Shown: positions 15,657-17,019 of the stretch, piece by piece
How positions within the stretch are numbered: position 1 is the stretch's first letter
Layout: every line of letters begins with the position of its first letter
Source of the DNA: JAAELZ01 sp047639475
GTDB lineage: Bacteria; Pseudomonadota; Gammaproteobacteria; Arenicellales; Poriferihabitantaceae
Reading direction: 5' to 3'
DNA: 17,019 bases
Assembly: GCA_047639475.1 (NCBI GenBank)
Contig: JBLIOD010000057.1
Coordinates: forward strand, 1 to 17,019
The notes under the pieces: generated by a model
The model's input: only the letters and a program-made list of their open reading frames with translations
Databases searched by the model: none
What the model was told of the DNA's origin: nothing
Made by a program: the position numbers and the translations under genes

Positions 15657-15854
15657 TTATAAGCAGATAACAGCTATTTTGGCGCTCGGTGTTTTGATGG
15701 GTATGCAAATGCCATCTTCTACCACTGCTAGGGCATAGTTTAGTATAACAACACCTTCCTCACCATTGTTGCCGTCAACCGCTATTTTGTACACTTTATC
15801 TTTTTCCACTTCGATAGTAACTTCACTCACTACTGTCCGGTTAAGCAAAGCCAA
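15657..15854 (-). pseudogene. C-terminal fragment of an exported protein with a PPC-like domain
   Basis: The open frame gives 65 residues with no credible start; it opens at a TTG just after a stop codon near the IS4 relic. The segment VSEVTIEVEKDKVYKIAVDGNNGEEGVVILNYALAV resembles bacterial pre-peptidase C-terminal (PPC) beta-sandwich domains, with a Y.IAVDG.NG..G.V.LNY.L pattern. Such domains occur at the ends of secreted peptidases and other exported proteins. The rest of the gene is missing, probably cut by the neighbouring insertion sequence, whose end may lie near 15828-15845 (ctactgtccggttaag resembles an IS4-type terminal repeat). The fragment converges on mnmG with only 20 bases between the stops. 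Confidence 0.5.
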
Positions 15855-15857
15855 GGT

Positions 15858-16819
15858 TTAAAGACACTTGTTTCCCCTTTCACTTCGAGCTGGAGGCCAT
15901 GCTGTCGAAGGATTCAACCATGCTAAAATAGGCCTACGACTGGTCAGGTTAAGGCTTACTAATCTGGCTATTTTTTGTAGAGATAAGCTGCTATATCCAG
16001 CCAATTGAGTAAGCCGTAGTAATAGGTAGGCAATCATCGCAACCAACACCTGAATCATCACGGCGTTCTCCCTGCGTCCGATAAATCGCTTGATCTTAAG
16101 GTTTTGCTTTATCCACTTAAAGAACAGCTCAATTTGCCAACGTTGCTTCTACAGAGCGGCAATGTCTTCGGCGGATCGTTTCAAATCATTGGTGATAAAA
16201 ACCAACTGTTTTTGGTCCTCCAAGCGCGTGAATGTGACGCGTCTTAACGTAATTGGGCAATCTTTCCAAGCCTTCATGCTTGATAACTGAATCAGTACAT
16301 CACTCATTATTCCTTCGCCTTGGGCGGCCAATTCTTCGACAACCTCATAGCAAGCATTCGTTTTCATTCGGCCAATATAAACCGAGTTTTGCTGGCCCAA
16401 TGAATAATATCAACTGTAATCATTATAAGCACGATCAACAACATACGTCATGCCAGACATCATTGGCAGCTTATTCAACGTCCTCCTGTCATTCACTTTA
16501 GCCGTAGTTGTTTCGAAGTAAACAGGCACCTGAGCCTGAGGGGTATAGATGGTATGGAACTTAATGCCGGCTTTAGTAAAACGGAATTGAGCCCATTCAA
16601 ATTGATTAAGGTTTGAGTCGATTGTGCTTGAATCAATTAACCGCACCATTTCATTGGCATCCTTGCTAGGCAATTGATCGCGCACCTGCCCAAGTAGATA
16701 GTAAAACGTTTCTTGAAAAATCATTCTAGGGCGTTTGCTATTTGCCTCTGCTAAGGACGAACGGTTTATGCTGCGGGTGGCAAGATGGTAATGGTGTGAT
16801 TGTTAACTAGAGACCTCAG
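15858..16819 (-). pseudogene. IS4-family transposase, decayed and truncated
   Basis: One minus-strand frame runs from about 16802 to 15858 and reads as an IS4-type DDE transposase. Segments include ATRSINRSSLAEANSKRP, VRLIDSSTIDSNLNQFEWA (first catalytic Asp), YVVDRAYNDYS (second Asp) and QRWQIELFFKWIKQNLKIK (the Y-(2)-R-(3)-E-(6)-K region, with catalytic Glu). The C-terminal hydrophobic MIQVLVAMIAYLLLRLTQL and the end GNKCL complete it. Two nonsense codons interrupt the frame: TGA at 16410-16412, where Trp is expected, and TAG at 16149-16151, where the Tyr of the YREK motif is expected. Near 16785-16803 the frame shifts; LRSLVNN lies in another frame just upstream, and the N-terminal 60 or so residues are not recognisable. 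The enzyme is inactive. Confidence 0.85.
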
Positions 16820-17019
16820 CATAACTGACGTCTTTTGATGTGGTTTTCTGTAATTGCATTTTTTGAGAGGTATTTAGTGCATCAAGTGCGAATATTTTTT
16901 AGTTTTGTTGGCGTTTTTGCCAATACTTCGTATTTTTGACGCAGCTATCCTGTACTTGCCGGGTCCGGTAGGCCGTAGAGCGTTAAAAACTTAGCGCCTT
17001 TACGAACGTTCGCCGCAAT
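16820..17019. other. No recognisable gene at the right edge
   Basis: These 200 bases contain no open frame I can support. A small hairpin (GCGTTAA / TTAGCGC, 16980-16997, loop AAAC) and several T-rich runs are the only structure seen. The outer end of the IS4 relic probably lies here, but I could not find a match to the candidate repeat at its other end. Confidence 0.4.

Noticed and set aside
1747..16412. In-frame TGA codons at Trp positions in both transposase relics, suggesting stop-codon reassignment
   Set aside because: The IS30 relic also has frame shifts, the IS4 relic also has a TAG, and all housekeeping genes here read without internal stops and use TGG for Trp. Ordinary decay explains it.
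1..17019. CRISPR arrays or tRNA genes
   Set aside because: No regularly spaced direct repeats and no tRNA-like cloverleaf or TTCRANYC box in a fitting context were seen on either strand by eye.

Overview
The window is a chromosomal segment of a gammaproteobacterium. The central block, about 7.4-15.6 kb, carries rpmH-rnpA-yidD-yidC-mnmE-(two-gene insert)-mnmG on the + strand. This is the conserved cluster that lies near the replication origin in pseudomonads and their relatives. Oligopeptidase A (prlC) and glutathione reductase (gor) sit just upstream. Codon use and the protein sequences fit a marine gammaproteobacterium of moderate GC, but I cannot name a genus.

Left flank (1-2850) is mobile-element territory. 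Positions 211-910 read as a group II intron that has kept its ribozyme (a domain I-like 5' region, intact domains V and VI, and an EBS1/IBS1 pair) but has no intron-encoded reverse transcriptase. It lies just past the 3' end of a small lipoprotein gene (924-1232, - strand). A gap with one long hairpin follows, then a decayed IS30-family insertion sequence (about 1628-2847) with recognisable terminal inverted repeats and at least three inactivating lesions.

Positions 2872-5908 hold three - strand genes that look like one operon: prlC, then a DUF4124/glutaredoxin-like exported protein broken by a one-base frameshift, then a lipoprotein. gor (5921-7276, + strand) diverges from prlC with only 12 bases between the start codons, and it ends in a strong intrinsic terminator.

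Positions 7415-15636 start with a good sigma-70 promoter in front of rpmH. The genes cover ribosome assembly (rpmH), tRNA 5' processing (rnpA), membrane protein insertion (yidD, yidC) and wobble-uridine tRNA modification (mnmE, mnmG). Between mnmE and mnmG sits a tightly coupled pair. One gene is a four-helix MotA/TolQ/ExbB-like channel protein. The other is a MotB/ExbD-like partner with one membrane helix carrying an aspartate, a very long coiled coil and a small C-terminal domain. This looks like an ion-driven envelope motor of unknown role, and it is the most interesting protein system here.

Right flank (15637-17019): rsmG, which usually follows mnmG, is missing. In its place are the tail of an exported protein (PPC-like domain) on the - strand, a decayed IS4-family transposase with two nonsense codons, and about 200 bases with no recognisable gene.
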